A stretch of 64,000 nucleotides of DNA from Oleomonas cavernae (GCF_003590945.1 NZ_QYUK01000011.1:772001-836000); one strand, 5' to 3'. Shown: positions 44,966-54,621, counted from the first letter of the stretch. A program made the numbers and translations. Notes: generated from the letters alone by a model not told the origin.

Positions 44966-45745
44966 TCAATTCTGGTTGGTGGTACCAACGCTGTTGATCA
45001 GGCGGTTGAAGTCGTTCACCTGCTCGGTCGAATAACCGGTTTCGGGCTTGCCCGTGGATGGCGCGCTGCCCTGCGGTTTCGGCGGGGCGGGGGGCGGTGG
45101 CGGCGCGACCGGGGTCGTGGCAGGGGCAGGGGCGGGGGCGGGTGTGACCGCGGGGCTCGAGCCGCCCAGGGCCGGGGCCAGCGATTCCAGCGCCCGGGCT
45201 CCTTCGACCAGACCGCCGCCCTGGGTCTGCAGGCGGGTCAGGGTCTCGGGGCTGCGCAATTCGGTCGGCAGCAGGTCGAAGACGATCTCGGCGCCGGCGC
45301 GCACGATGGGCAGGGTCTTGGCCTCGCGCATCCAGGCGGGATCTTCCGGTTCGCGCACCAGGTTGGTGACCACCAGATAGGCGACCGCCACCACCGCGAT
45401 GCCGCGGGCGACGCCGAAGACGAAGCCCAGCGTCCGGTCCAGCGGGCCGACCGCGCTCTTCTGGACGCGGCTGGCGATGACATGGGTGATGATCGAGAAG
45501 ACCAGCAGGGCGACCAGGAACGGCGCGCCCACGGCGATGGCCTTGGCGATGGTTTCGTTGCCGGTCGCCTGCAGGGCGAAGGGCTCGACCTGCTTGTAGA
45601 GATAGAGGGCGGCGAAAGCGGCGCCCACCCAGGCGGCGATCGACAGCACCTCGCGGGTGAAGCCGCGGAAGAAGGCGAACAGCGCGGACAGCACAACAAG
45701 TGCGATGACCACCCCGTCGACAATGTTGAAGGGCAGATCGGACAT
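44966..45745 (-). CDS. cvpA: CvpA family membrane protein
   Basis: A 259-residue protein with four predicted membrane helices in the first 145 residues ('VDGVVIALVVLSALFAFFRG', 'IAAWVGAAFAALYLYK') and a Pro/Ala-rich C-terminal tail (about 195-240). CvpA is needed for colicin V production in E. coli. Its direct role is unclear. It sits between radA (2-bp gap) and purF (7-bp gap), which supports the call. Confidence 0.93.
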   Translation of the reverse strand: MSDLPFNIVDGVVIALVVLSALFAFFRGFTREVLSIAAWVGAAFAALYLYKQVEPFALQATGNETIAKAIAVGAPFLVALLVFSIITHVIASRVQKSAVGPLDRTLGFVFGVARGIAVVAVAYLVVTNLVREPEDPAWMREAKTLPIVRAGAEIVFDLLPTELRSPETLTRLQTQGGGLVEGARALESLAPALGGSSPAVTPAPAPAPATTPVAPPPPPAPPKPQGSAPSTGKPETGYSTEQVNDFNRLINSVGTTNQN

Positions 45746-45747
45746 GA

Positions 45748-47154
45748 TCAGCGATTCCTCGGAGGGTGGCCTGCTTGGGTCCCTGATCCATCTCCTACAA
45801 GGCGATGGACCATGTCTGCAAGTCGAGAGATCTCCGTAACACGCAGACTTGCCGCGCGTTTTGTCCCACCTGCGGGGATAAGTGCCTGCTCAAAGCCTAA
45901 TTTGGCGGCTTCCTTCAATCTTGCCTCGCTCTGGGTGACCGGCCGAACCTCGCCTGTCAGGCCGATTTCACCAAATACCACCATGCCCCGGGGCAGGGCG
46001 ATGTCGATCATGGCGGATACAAGGGCCGCGGCAACGGCTAGATCGGCACCAGGTTCGTTGATGCGCAGGCCGCCCGCGACGTTCAGATAGATATCCCGGG
46101 GCCCGAATGCAATCCCGCAGCGGGCTTCGAGTACGGCCATGACCATGGCCAGGCGCCCGGCGTCCCAGCCGATCACCGCCCGGCGCGGGGTGCCCAGGGC
46201 GGATGGTGCAACCAGGGCCTGAATTTCCACCAGCAGCGGCCGGGTTCCCTCGATCCCGGCGAAGACCACGGTGCCCGAGACATCCTCCCGCCGTTCGCCC
46301 AGGAACACGGCCGAAGGGTTGGGCACCTGCGAGAGGCCGGCATCGGTCATCTCGAACACGCCGATCTCGTCGGTCGGCCCGAAGCGGTTCTTGACCGCGC
46401 GCAGGATGCGGAACTGGTGGCTGCGCTCGCCTTCGAAGTAGAGCACGGTGTCGACCATGTGCTCGATCACGCGGGGCCCGGCGATCTGGCCGTCCTTGGT
46501 GACATGGCCGACCAGGATCACGGTGACGCCGCGCCCCTTGGCATAGCGCACCAATTCGCCGGCCACGGCCCGCACCTGGGAGACGGTGCCCGGTGCCGAC
46601 TCGATGTTTTCCGCGAACATGGTCTGGATCGAATCGACCACCACCACGTCGACCTTGCCGGCCCCGTCCAGGGCCGCCAGGACATTGGCCAGGTTGGTTT
46701 CGGCCAGCAGCTTGACCGGGGCCTGGCCCAAGCCTAAGCGCCCGGCGCGCAGGCGGATCTGGTCGATCGCCTCCTCGCCCGAGATATAGGCGCAGTTGCG
46801 GCCCAGCCTGGCGAGGCTCGCCACCACCTGGAGCAGGATGGTCGACTTGCCGATGCCCGGATCGCCGCCCACCAGCAGGGCCGAGCCGGGCACCAGGCCG
46901 CCGCCGGCCACGCGGTCGAATTCGTCGATGCCTGACGGCAGCCGGGGCGGCGGGGCCTCGCCGCCGGTCAGGTCGGCAAAGACGGGCGCGCGGCCCTTGC
47001 GCTTGGCCTTACCATTCAGGCCGCCGGGCAGGGCCACGGGGGCCGCCTCTTCGACCATGGAATTCCAGGCGCCGCAAGCCTCGCAGCGCCCGCCCCATTT
47101 GCGCGCAGCCGTACCGCAGACCTGGCAGACCCAGCTTTCGCCGCCCTTGGCCAT
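45748..47154 (-). CDS. radA: DNA repair protein RadA
   Basis: A 468-residue RadA/Sms. N-terminal zinc finger 'CQVCGTAARKWGGRCEACGAW' (two CxxC pairs, quoted in part), a RecA-like ATPase with Walker A 'GGDPGIGKSTILLQ', the family-specific 'KNRFG' motif, and a C-terminal Lon-type domain ('INEPGADLAVAAALVSA'). It processes recombination intermediates. Its ATG shares 1 nt with the mlaF stop. Confidence 0.97.
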   Translation of the reverse strand: MAKGGESWVCQVCGTAARKWGGRCEACGAWNSMVEEAAPVALPGGLNGKAKRKGRAPVFADLTGGEAPPPRLPSGIDEFDRVAGGGLVPGSALLVGGDPGIGKSTILLQVVASLARLGRNCAYISGEEAIDQIRLRAGRLGLGQAPVKLLAETNLANVLAALDGAGKVDVVVVDSIQTMFAENIESAPGTVSQVRAVAGELVRYAKGRGVTVILVGHVTKDGQIAGPRVIEHMVDTVLYFEGERSHQFRILRAVKNRFGPTDEIGVFEMTDAGLSQVPNPSAVFLGERREDVSGTVVFAGIEGTRPLLVEIQALVAPSALGTPRRAVIGWDAGRLAMVMAVLEARCGIAFGPRDIYLNVAGGLRINEPGADLAVAAALVSAMIDIALPRGMVVFGEIGLTGEVRPVTQSEARLKEAAKLGFEQALIPAGGTKRAASLRVTEISRLADMVHRLVGDGSGTQAGHPPRNR

Positions 47155-47927
47155 CAGGGCTTCAAGACATCCATGGTGATCGGGCCTTCCGCCCGGCCAT
47201 GGATGAACTGGTCGACGTAAGGATTGCCGCTGTTGTCGATGTCGTGCTTGGGGCCGTTCCAGATGATCCGGCCCTTGTAGATCATGGCCAGCCGGTCGGC
47301 GATCTTGCGGGCCGAGGCCATGTCATGGGTGATGGTCAGGGTGGTCGCCCCCAGATCCTTCACGCATTCCACGATCAGGTCGTTGATGACATCGGCCATG
47401 ATCGGGTCGAGGCCCGTCGTCGGCTCGTCGAAGAAGATGATTTCGGGCTCGGTCGCGATCGCCCGCGCCAGCGCCACGCGCTTCTGCATCCCGCCCGACA
47501 GCTCGGCCGGGAAAAGCTCGCCCACATCGGCCTTCAGGCCGACCCGCCCCAGCTTTTCATAGGCGATCTCGCGCGCCTTGGCGCGTTGCATGCCGCGCCC
47601 CTGGATCAGGCCGAAGGCGACGTTCTGCCAGACCTTCAGGCTGTCGAACAGGGCGCTGCCCTGGAACAGCATGCCGAACTTGCGCAAGTAGGCGTCCCGG
47701 TCCGAACCCCTGAGACCGACCACGTTCTGGCCGTCGACCTCGATGCTGCCGGCGTCGGGCCTGATGATGCCCAGCACGCATTTCAGCATCACCGACTTGC
47801 CGGTGCCCGAGCCGCCGATCACCACGAGGGAGGAACCGCGCTCGATCTCGAGATCGATGCCGTCCAGCACGACCTTGCGCCCGAAGTGCTTGGCCACATG
47901 GTTGAGTTTGAGCTTCGGCACGGTCAT
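47154..47927 (-). CDS. mlaF: Mla-type phospholipid ABC transporter ATP-binding protein
   Basis: A 257-residue ABC ATPase with Walker A 'IGGSGTGKSVMLKC', Q-loop 'FGMLFQGSALFDSL', signature 'AELSGGMQKRVALARA' and Walker B 'IIFFDEPTTGLDP'. The 'GSALFDSL' and signature wording are characteristic of MlaF. It powers lipid transfer with the MlaE permease, whose gene overlaps by 4 nt. An mlaD gene is not present here. ATG 47927 gives the normal family length. Confidence 0.95.
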   Translation of the reverse strand: MTVPKLKLNHVAKHFGRKVVLDGIDLEIERGSSLVVIGGSGTGKSVMLKCVLGIIRPDAGSIEVDGQNVVGLRGSDRDAYLRKFGMLFQGSALFDSLKVWQNVAFGLIQGRGMQRAKAREIAYEKLGRVGLKADVGELFPAELSGGMQKRVALARAIATEPEIIFFDEPTTGLDPIMADVINDLIVECVKDLGATTLTITHDMASARKIADRLAMIYKGRIIWNGPKHDIDNSGNPYVDQFIHGRAEGPITMDVLKP

Positions 47928-48700
47928 TTGGCGAAGAACAGTTCGGTGATGAGGTAGTTCACGGCCAGGATCAGCACCGAGGCCGAGACCACGGCATTGG
48001 TCGTCGCGGCCCCCACGCCCTGGGCACCGCCCTTGCTGTGATAGCCGTGGTAACAGCCCATCAAGGCCAGCACGAAGCCGAAGGCGGCGGCCTTGACCAA
48101 GCCCGAGATCACATCCATCGGCTGGAGGAAGTCGGCGGTCGCCTTCAGATAGGTCCCGTAGTTGAAGCCCAGCCTGGTCGTGCCCACCAGATAGCCGCCC
48201 ATGACGCCGATGATGTCGGCGATGAGCACCAGCAGGGGCATGGTCAGGGTGGCGGCGATCAGGCGCGGCGCCACCAGGTACTTGAAGGGGTTGGTCGACA
48301 GGGTGGTCAGGGCGTCGATCTGCTCGGTGACGCGCATGGTCCCCAGTTCGGCCGCCATGGCGGCCGAGACGCGGCCGGCCACCATCAGGCCGCTCAGCAC
48401 CGGGCCCAGCTCGCGGGTGATGCCGATCACCACGATGGTCGCCACGGCGCTTTCGGCGTTGAAGCGGGACGAGCCGATATAGATCTGCAAGGCCAGCACC
48501 ATGCCGGTGAACAAGGCGGTGAGGCCGACCACGGGCAGCGAGAAATAGCCGATCGACAGCATCTGCCGGCCGATCAGGCCGAAATAGATCGGCGGCCGGA
48601 CGATGTGCTGCACGCCGTTGCCGGCGAAGATCGCCAGCCGGCCCGCCGCCGCCAGGAAGGCGAGAAAGACGCGCCCGACAATGGCCAGGGGATTGTTCAT
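47924..48700 (-). CDS. mlaE: MlaE family lipid ABC transporter permease
   Basis: A 258-residue membrane protein with five to six helices and the MlaE signature 'ELGPVLSGLMVAGRVSAAMAAELGTM' in pieces, plus 'TEQIDALTTLSTNPFKYLVAPR'. It would form the inner-membrane channel for phospholipids between the membranes. It overlaps alr by 4 nt upstream and mlaF by 4 nt downstream, so it is tightly embedded in the operon. Confidence 0.95.
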   Translation of the reverse strand: MNNPLAIVGRVFLAFLAAAGRLAIFAGNGVQHIVRPPIYFGLIGRQMLSIGYFSLPVVGLTALFTGMVLALQIYIGSSRFNAESAVATIVVIGITRELGPVLSGLMVAGRVSAAMAAELGTMRVTEQIDALTTLSTNPFKYLVAPRLIAATLTMPLLVLIADIIGVMGGYLVGTTRLGFNYGTYLKATADFLQPMDVISGLVKAAAFGFVLALMGCYHGYHSKGGAQGVGAATTNAVVSASVLILAVNYLITELFFAK

Positions 48701-49785
48701 GACTCCCCGCCCAGGTAAGTGCGGGCAAAGCGGGCGCCCAGGCGGGTCAGGAACTCGTAGGGCACGGTGCCCATGGCCTGTGCCACGTCCTCGATCGCGA
48801 GACCGTCGCCCACCAGCACCACCGGCATGCCAGGGGCCGACAGGGCGGGCGGAATGTCCGTCACATCGATCGTCATCAAGTCCATGGATACACGCCCCAG
48901 GATCGGCACCAACCGGCCGGCGACCCGTACCTTGCCGCGATTGCCCGCGGCCCGCAGATAGCCGTCGGCGTAACCGACCGCCACCGTCGCCACGCGCGTC
49001 GGCCCGGTCACTTCGTGCGCCGCACCGTAGCCAACCACCTCCGGCCGGTCAATCTCACGCACTTGCAGGATATCGGACTCGAGCCGGATCACCGGGGCGA
49101 CCGGCGATGGCCGGCTGGGCGTGGGATTGGCACCGTAAAGGGCGATGCCGGGCCTGGTCAGGGCGAAATGGAAGTCGGGGCCGAGCAGGATCCCCGCGGA
49201 GTTGGCCAGGGCCAGGCGGGCGCCGGCCAGCGCCTCGATCCGGCCGGTTACGGCGATGAAACGCCGCCGCTGCTCGGCGTTCAGCGGGTGTTCCGGCGTA
49301 TCGGCGCAGGCCAGGTGGCTCATGCCGACCGTCAAGTCGATCCCCGCCAGGCGCTCGGGCGCCGCCACCAGGGCGTCGACCTCGGCGGTGCTCAGGCCCA
49401 TGCGATTCATGCCGCTGTCGACCTGCAGGGCGGCATGCAGGGTGCGCCCCGCCGCCCGGGCAGCACTCGCCCAGGCCTCGATATCGCGCAGGCTGCTCAG
49501 GACCGGGGTTATGCCATGGGCGATGAATTCGCCGGCGGTACCGGGCGCAATGCCGTGGAGGACGAACACCGTCGCATCGGCGGCCAGGTGTGGCCGCAGG
49601 CTCAGGGCCTCGCTCAGATGGGCGACGAAGAAGTGACGGCAGCCGGCGCCATAGAGCGCGCGCGCCACCGGGACAGCGCCCAGGCCATAGCCGTCGGCCT
49701 TGACCGCGGCACCGGTCGCGGCCGCGGGGGCCAGGGCGGCTAGGGCCCGCCAGTTGCCGGCAAGGGCGCCCAGGTCGATGGTCAG
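48697..49785 (-). CDS. alr: alanine racemase, 5' end unresolved
   Basis: A PLP enzyme making D-alanine for peptidoglycan. The conserved frame begins at or before 49785 with '[12 protein letters not shown]' and includes the PLP-Lys motif 'VKADGYGLG', which lies upstream of the first usable GTG (49668). A start there would lack the catalytic Lys. The second catalytic Tyr is in 'VAVGYADGY'. The frame is open back to 49818 with no ATG, GTG or TTG. One extra G in the G4 run near 49800 would join it to GTG 49817, 373 residues. Overlaps dnaB upstream and mlaE downstream. Confidence 0.85.
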   Translation of the reverse strand: MTIDLGALAGNWRALAALAPAAATGAAVKADGYGLGAVPVARALYGAGCRHFFVAHLSEALSLRPHLAADATVFVLHGIAPGTAGEFIAHGITPVLSSLRDIEAWASAARAAGRTLHAALQVDSGMNRMGLSTAEVDALVAAPERLAGIDLTVGMSHLACADTPEHPLNAEQRRRFIAVTGRIEALAGARLALANSAGILLGPDFHFALTRPGIALYGANPTPSRPSPVAPVIRLESDILQVREIDRPEVVGYGAAHEVTGPTRVATVAVGYADGYLRAAGNRGKVRVAGRLVPILGRVSMDLMTIDVTDIPPALSAPGMPVVLVGDGLAIEDVAQAMGTVPYEFLTRLGARFARTYLGGES

Positions 49786-51289
49786 CCGGCTGGTCGCGCC
49801 GAGGGGAGGGGCAGCACGTCAATAGGGCCATCTGGCAGGTGGTCGTCGATGGCGGCGTTCTGGAACAGGGTCAGCGAGGCCTCGAAACGCAGCTTGACGG
49901 TGCCCGTGGGGCCGTGGCGCTGCTTGCCGATGATGACCTCGGCCAGGTTGTGGACCTGGGCCATTTCCTCCTGCCACGCCGCATGTTCCGGCGTGCCCTC
50001 GCGCGGTTCGCGCCGCAGGACGTAATATTCTTCGCGGAACACGAACATGACGACGTCGGCGTCCTGCTCGATCGAGCCCGATTCGCGCAGGTCCGACAGT
50101 TGCGGCCGCTTGTCCTCGCGGCTCTCGACCTGACGCGAGAGCTGGGAGAGGGCAATGACCGGCACGTCCAGTTCCTTGGCCAGCATCTTCAGGCCGCGGG
50201 TGATCTCGGAGATTTCGCCGACGCGGTTCTCGACCCGCGACTTGCCGGAAGGGTTCACGAGCTGCAGGTAATCGACCACGATCAGCCCCAGGCCGTATTG
50301 CCGCTTCAGCCGGCGCGAGCGGGTGCGCAGGGCCGAGATGGTAATGCCGGGGTGTCGTCGATGTAGAGCGGCAGGCTCTGCACCTCCTGCGCCGCCTGGA
50401 CCAGTTGGTGGAATTCCTCGGTCGTCATCTGGCCGCGGCGGATGCGCTCCGAGACGATCCGCGCCTGTTCCGACAGCATGCGCATGGCAAGCTGTTCCGA
50501 CGACATTTCCAGGCTGAAGAAGGCGACCACGGCACCGTCGGTGGTCTGGTTGCGACCCGAGGCGTCCTTGGTGAAGCGGGCCGCGCGGGCGGCATTGAAG
50601 GCGATGTTGGTGGCCAGCGCGGTCTTGCCCATCGACGGGCGCCCGGCCAGGATCAGCAGGTCGGACCGGTGCAGGCCGCCCAGCATGCGGTCGAGGTCGA
50701 TCAGCCCGGTCGAAACGCCGGTCAGCCGGCCATCCGACTTGAACGCCCGTTCGGCCGCTTCGACCGCCTCCGTCAGGCCCTTGGAGAAAGGCTCCAACCC
50801 GCCGTCGCGGGTGCCCGATTCGGCCAGCTTGAACAGCTTGCCTTCGGCTTCCTGGATCTGCGCTTCGGCATCGCTGTCGATGTCGGGCTCATAGGCGGTG
50901 TTGACGATCTCCTCGCCGACCTGGATCAGCTCGCGTTTCAGCGCGAGGTCGTAGATCGCCCGGCCATAGTCGCCGGCGTTGATGATGGTGACGGCATTGG
51001 CGGCCAGGCGCGCCAGGTAGGACGGGCCGCCGATCTCGGCCAGGGCCGGGTCGTTCTCGAAGAAGGGCCGCAGGGTGACGGGCGTGGCGATCTGCTGGCG
51101 CTCGATCAGCTTCAGGGCGTGCTCGTAGATGCGCTGGTGCAGCGGCTCGTAGAAATGCTGCGCCAGAAGGAATTCGGTAACCTTGGCGATCGCCTCGTTG
51201 TTGACGAGGACGGCGCCGAGCAGCGCCTGCTCGGCCTCGAGATTGTGGGGCGGCGTGCGGTACTGCGGCTCCGGCCCGGCATCGTTCAC
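49782..51289 (-). CDS. dnaB: replicative DNA helicase DnaB, frameshifted here
   Basis: Starts at GTG 51289 ('[24 protein letters not shown]'-type N-terminal domain, quoted in part). The RecA-like core has Walker A '[16 protein letters not shown]' and '[17 protein letters not shown]'. After 'LYIDDTP' the frame breaks at a G4 run (50349-50352). The second frame resumes with '[18 protein letters not shown]', '[16 protein letters not shown]' and '[18 protein letters not shown]'. One extra G restores '..[18 protein letters not shown]' and 502 residues. The gene is essential, so the break is probably an assembly error. Confidence 0.92.
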
Positions 51290-51437
51290 GGCGAAGGCCT
51301 GGGTGGGAAGGTACGGGCGGTATCCATCGGCGCAGTTTAACCAAGCGGGGCCGGGAAGCGAATGGGGATGGCACCGTCCGGGTAGGCATCCGGCGCGAAT
51401 CTTATCCACACCCTGTTGAGAACGGGGGCAGTTGTGT

Positions 51438-53123
51438 TCAGGCCGCCGGCGCTGCCTCGGGAAAGGCCTGCTCCACCATGCCCCGGGCGATTTCCCGCTC
51501 GCCCATGATCACGCTCGAGGCGCCCAGCGACAGCAGGTACTCGACCTCGGCATCGGAATGCGCCCGGGAGATGATGGCCAGCGCCGGGCTGGCGGCGCGC
51601 GCCTGCTGCACGATCTGGCCGGCCTCGAACGATTCGGGAATCGCGACGAACAGCAGCCGGGCGCCGGCGACATTGGCCGCCGACAGCAGCTCGGCCGTCA
51701 CGCCGTTGCCGTTCAGCGATTCGATGCCCCGCGCCTTCAACGCCGCAAGACGCGCCGGCTTCTCCTCGATCACCAGGAAGGGATGGCGCTGTCGCTCCAG
51801 CGCGTCGACGATCAGCGTCCCCACCCGACCGAAGCCGATGACGATGGCATGGCCGGTTTGGCCCGTGGGGAGCAGGGCGGCCTCGTCGGCATCAGGCGCC
51901 GGTGCATCGGGCCGGGCCGTGTCCGGCTTTGCCTCGGCCCGCGGCTTGACGCGGTCGAGCAGGCCGAACAGCAAAGGGTTGATCACGATCGAGATGATGG
52001 CCCCGGCCAGGATCAGATCCTGCCCCGCCGCGGGCAGCAGGCCCAGGCCCAGGCCCAGCGAGGCCAGGATGAACGAGAATTCGCCGATCTGCGCCAGGCT
52101 GACCGAGATGGTCAGGGCGGTGTGGGTGGGATGGCCGAAGAGCTTGACGATGCCGAAAGCGGCCAGCGATTTGCCCAGAATGATGATCGTCACCGTCGCC
52201 GCCAGCGACAGTGGGTCGTCGAGCAGCTTGGCCGGGTCGAACAGCATGCCGACGGAAACGAAGAACAGCACGGCGAAGGCATCGCGCAGCGGCAGGGTTT
52301 CTTCCGCGGCCCGGTGGCTCAGCTCGGACTCGCTCAGGATCATGCCGGCGAAGAAGGCGCCCAGGGCGAAGGAGACCCCGAAAAGCTGGGCCGCGGCATA
52401 GGCAACGCCCAGGGCGATCGCCAGGACGCACAGCCGGAACAGCTCGCGCGAGCCCATGTGGGCGATGGTGTGCAGGATCCACGGGATGACCCGCCGGCCG
52501 ACCACCAGCATCAGCACGACGAAGGCGGCAACCTTGCCCAGGGTGATGGCCAGGGCTTCGAGGATGGCGCTCCAGTCCTGGGCCGCTTCGCCCCCGCCCA
52601 GGGCATCGGCCAGCGCCGGCAGCAGCACCAGGGCCAGGACCATGGCCAGGTCCTCGACGATCAGCCAGCCGACCGCGATCCGGCCGCGCTCGGTCTGCAG
52701 CAGGCGGCGTTCCTGCATGGCCCGCAGCAGCACCACGGTACTGGCGCAGGACAGGGCAAGGCCGAAGACGATGCCCGCCCCGATCGACCAGCCCAGCCCC
52801 CAGGACAGGGCAAAGCCCAGCGCCGTGGCAATGGCGATCTGCACGATCGCGCCCGGAACGGCGATCGCCTTCACCGACAGCAGGTCCTTGAGCGAGAAAT
52901 GCAGGCCGACCCCGAACATCAGCAGGATGACGCCGATTTCGGCCAGTTCAGCGGCGAGGTGGGGATCCGCCACGAAGCCCGGCGTGGCCGGCCCGACCAT
53001 GACGCCCGCCAGCAGATAGCCCACCAGCGGCGAGACGCGAAAGCGACTGGCGATCGCGCCCAGCACGAAAGCCAGGCCCAGACCGATGACGATCATGCTG
53101 ATCAATGGCGTCTCGTGCGGCAT
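51438..53123 (-). CDS. ybaL: CPA2 family cation:proton antiporter with RCK domain (YbaL/KefB type)
   Basis: A 561-residue protein with about 12-13 helices of the Na+/H+ exchanger fold (about 10-390: 'RVSPLVGYLLAGVMVGP', 'GVILLMFGVGLHFSLKDLLS', 'SFALGAFFAGMILSESELSH') and a C-terminal TrkA-N/RCK domain (about 410-540, 'HAIVIGFGRVGTLIVDAL'). It is likely a K+/H+ or Na+/H+ antiporter. ATG 53123 is preferred over 53153 because relatives begin 'M.H.TPLI'. It stands alone, with its own promoter region. Confidence 0.93.
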   Translation of the reverse strand: MPHETPLISMIVIGLGLAFVLGAIASRFRVSPLVGYLLAGVMVGPATPGFVADPHLAAELAEIGVILLMFGVGLHFSLKDLLSVKAIAVPGAIVQIAIATALGFALSWGLGWSIGAGIVFGLALSCASTVVLLRAMQERRLLQTERGRIAVGWLIVEDLAMVLALVLLPALADALGGGEAAQDWSAILEALAITLGKVAAFVVLMLVVGRRVIPWILHTIAHMGSRELFRLCVLAIALGVAYAAAQLFGVSFALGAFFAGMILSESELSHRAAEETLPLRDAFAVLFFVSVGMLFDPAKLLDDPLSLAATVTIIILGKSLAAFGIVKLFGHPTHTALTISVSLAQIGEFSFILASLGLGLGLLPAAGQDLILAGAIISIVINPLLFGLLDRVKPRAEAKPDTARPDAPAPDADEAALLPTGQTGHAIVIGFGRVGTLIVDALERQRHPFLVIEEKPARLAALKARGIESLNGNGVTAELLSAANVAGARLLFVAIPESFEAGQIVQQARAASPALAIISRAHSDAEVEYLLSLGASSVIMGEREIARGMVEQAFPEAAPAA

Positions 53124-53218
53124 CCCCTGCTTGATCTCCCAGGCTGCGGGCAAGGAGGAACGCTGACGCGAAACCCTGCATCATCTTGAAAACTCAACCG
53201 AATTGGTCGATTTCCACC

Positions 53219-53248
53219 ATTATGGTTGACAATGTTCGTCCACGGCAA
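53219..53248 (-). promoter_or_regulatory. possible promoter of the antiporter gene
   Basis: On the minus strand TTGCCG (53248-53243), an 18-nt spacer and CATAAT (53224-53219), about 95 bp before the start. The -10 overlaps a small ACCAT-T-ATGGT palindrome. Both hexamers are near consensus, but there is no independent support. Confidence 0.4.
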
Positions 53249-53298
53249 GCGCGGCGCAGTGAAATTTTTGCTCGACCCTGCCGAGCCACGCAGCGTGG

Positions 53299-54525
53299 TT
53301 ACTGCGCCGCGTCGTGGACCCGCTGATCCTCCGGTGCCTCATAGAGGTAGTCGCGGGTCATCGGCACGATGCCGGCGTCATGGGCGAGCTGGACCTGGAA
53401 GACGACCTGGCCGCCTTCGCGGAACGACGCCTCGCTCGAGGCCAGGTACAGGTTCCACATCCGGCAGAAGCGGGCATCGTACAGCGCCTCGGCCTTGTCC
53501 CAGTTGGCCAGGAAGCGGCGGCGCCATTCCTTCAGGGTCTCGGCATAGTGCAGGCGCAGGATTTCGACATCGGTCGCAACCAGGCCGCTGCGCTCGACCG
53601 AGGCCATGAGTTCCGACAGGGCCGGGGTGTAGCCGCCGGGGAAGATGTATTTGGCGATGAAGCTGTTGGTGGCGCCGGGCGGGCCGCTGCGGCCGATCGT
53701 GTGCAGCAGGGCGACGCCGTCGGGCGCCAGCAGGGACGACACCTTGTTGAAGAAGGTGTCATAGAAGGCGGCGCCCACATGCTCGAACATGCCGACCGAG
53801 ACGATGCGGTCGAACTGGCCGTCGATCTTGCGATAGTCGACCGGCTCGAAGCGCACCCGGCCGGCCAGCCCGGCCAGTTCGGCCCGCCGGCGCGACAGGG
53901 CCAGTTGCTCCTGAGACAGGGTCACGCCGACGACGTCGACGCCGTAGTTGCGCGCCAGGGTCAGGCCCAGGCCGCCCCAGCCCGAACCGATGTCGAGCAC
54001 GCGCATGCCCGGCTCCAGGCGCAGCTTGGCGGCGATATGGGCCTTTTTGGCCGCCTGGGCCGCCTCCAGCGACAGGCCGGGCGCGGGGAAATAGGCGCAG
54101 GAATACTGGCGGTCGGCATCCAGGAACAGGTCGTAGAGTTCGCCCGACAGGTCGTAGTGGTGGGCGACGTTGCGCCGGCTGGCACCGGGCAGATTGAGCT
54201 GTTCGAGCCGGCGGAAGACGACCCGCAACCGCTGGCGCAGGCGGGCAAGCCCGCTCAGGCCGACCTTGTCGAAGTTCATCACGGCGACCAGCACGATGTC
54301 ATAGAGGTCGCCCTCTTCGATCGTGATGTGGCCGTTCATATAGCCTTCGGCAAAGCCCAGGCTGGGATCGAGGGCTGCCTTGAGCAGGGTCGCCCGGTCG
54401 CGCACCCTGAAGGTCGGGCACGGCCCGGGCCCGCCCTCGCCATAGATATAGCGGCGGCCATCGGGACCAATCATCGCCAAGCGTCCTCGACGAATGGCGC
54501 TGTGAAGCAACCGGTCGAACAACAT
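53299..54525 (-). CDS. cfa: cyclopropane-fatty-acyl-phospholipid synthase
   Basis: A 408-residue enzyme that adds a methylene from SAM to unsaturated acyl chains of membrane lipids. It has an N-terminal lipid-binding domain (about 1-110), 'NVAHHYDLSGELYDLFLD' and 'YSCAYF', SAM motif 'VLDIGSGWGGLGLTLARN' and 'IVSVGMFEHVG', which are all CFA-synthase hallmarks. A near-consensus promoter and a hairpin lie just upstream, as expected for a regulated, stress-related gene. Confidence 0.95.
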   Translation of the reverse strand: MLFDRLLHSAIRRGRLAMIGPDGRRYIYGEGGPGPCPTFRVRDRATLLKAALDPSLGFAEGYMNGHITIEEGDLYDIVLVAVMNFDKVGLSGLARLRQRLRVVFRRLEQLNLPGASRRNVAHHYDLSGELYDLFLDADRQYSCAYFPAPGLSLEAAQAAKKAHIAAKLRLEPGMRVLDIGSGWGGLGLTLARNYGVDVVGVTLSQEQLALSRRRAELAGLAGRVRFEPVDYRKIDGQFDRIVSVGMFEHVGAAFYDTFFNKVSSLLAPDGVALLHTIGRSGPPGATNSFIAKYIFPGGYTPALSELMASVERSGLVATDVEILRLHYAETLKEWRRRFLANWDKAEALYDARFCRMWNLYLASSEASFREGGQVVFQVQLAHDAGIVPMTRDYLYEAPEDQRVHDAAQ

Positions 54526-54559
54526 CGCGACACCCCCTGCACGTAAGGGCGACGGGCAT

Positions 54560-54582
54560 GCACACCCACTATATGGGTGTGC
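54560..54582. promoter_or_regulatory. palindrome at the cfa transcription start region
   Basis: A perfect 9-bp inverted repeat GCACACCCA / TGGGTGTGC with a CTATA centre, about 35 bp upstream of the cfa ATG and just downstream of the predicted -10. It could be an operator or a 5'-UTR hairpin. Confidence 0.5.
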
Positions 54583-54592
54583 CCTGGAATCA

Positions 54593-54621
54593 ATTTAAAG
54601 AGATGAAAAAATATCCTGCAA
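54593..54621 (-). promoter_or_regulatory. sigma-70-type promoter of cfa
   Basis: On the minus strand TTGCAG (54621-54616), exactly 17 nt, then TTAAAT (54598-54593), in an unusually AT-rich stretch for this genome. Confidence 0.6.

Noticed and set aside
43180-44997. 605-codon plus-strand open frame over purF and the SDR gene
   Set aside because: Antisense shadow of purF, which has complete catalytic motifs.
48697-49668. alr starting at GTG 49668
   Set aside because: This would remove the PLP-binding Lys motif, which is encoded in frame just upstream.
49782-50279. A separate 165-residue 'DnaB-like' gene
   Set aside because: It is the C-terminal half of dnaB after a one-base frameshift. Its ATG-like start lies inside the RecA-like core.
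51432-53189. 585-codon plus-strand open frame opposite the antiporter gene
   Set aside because: Gln/Asp/Arg-rich shadow. The minus strand encodes a full antiporter with RCK domain.
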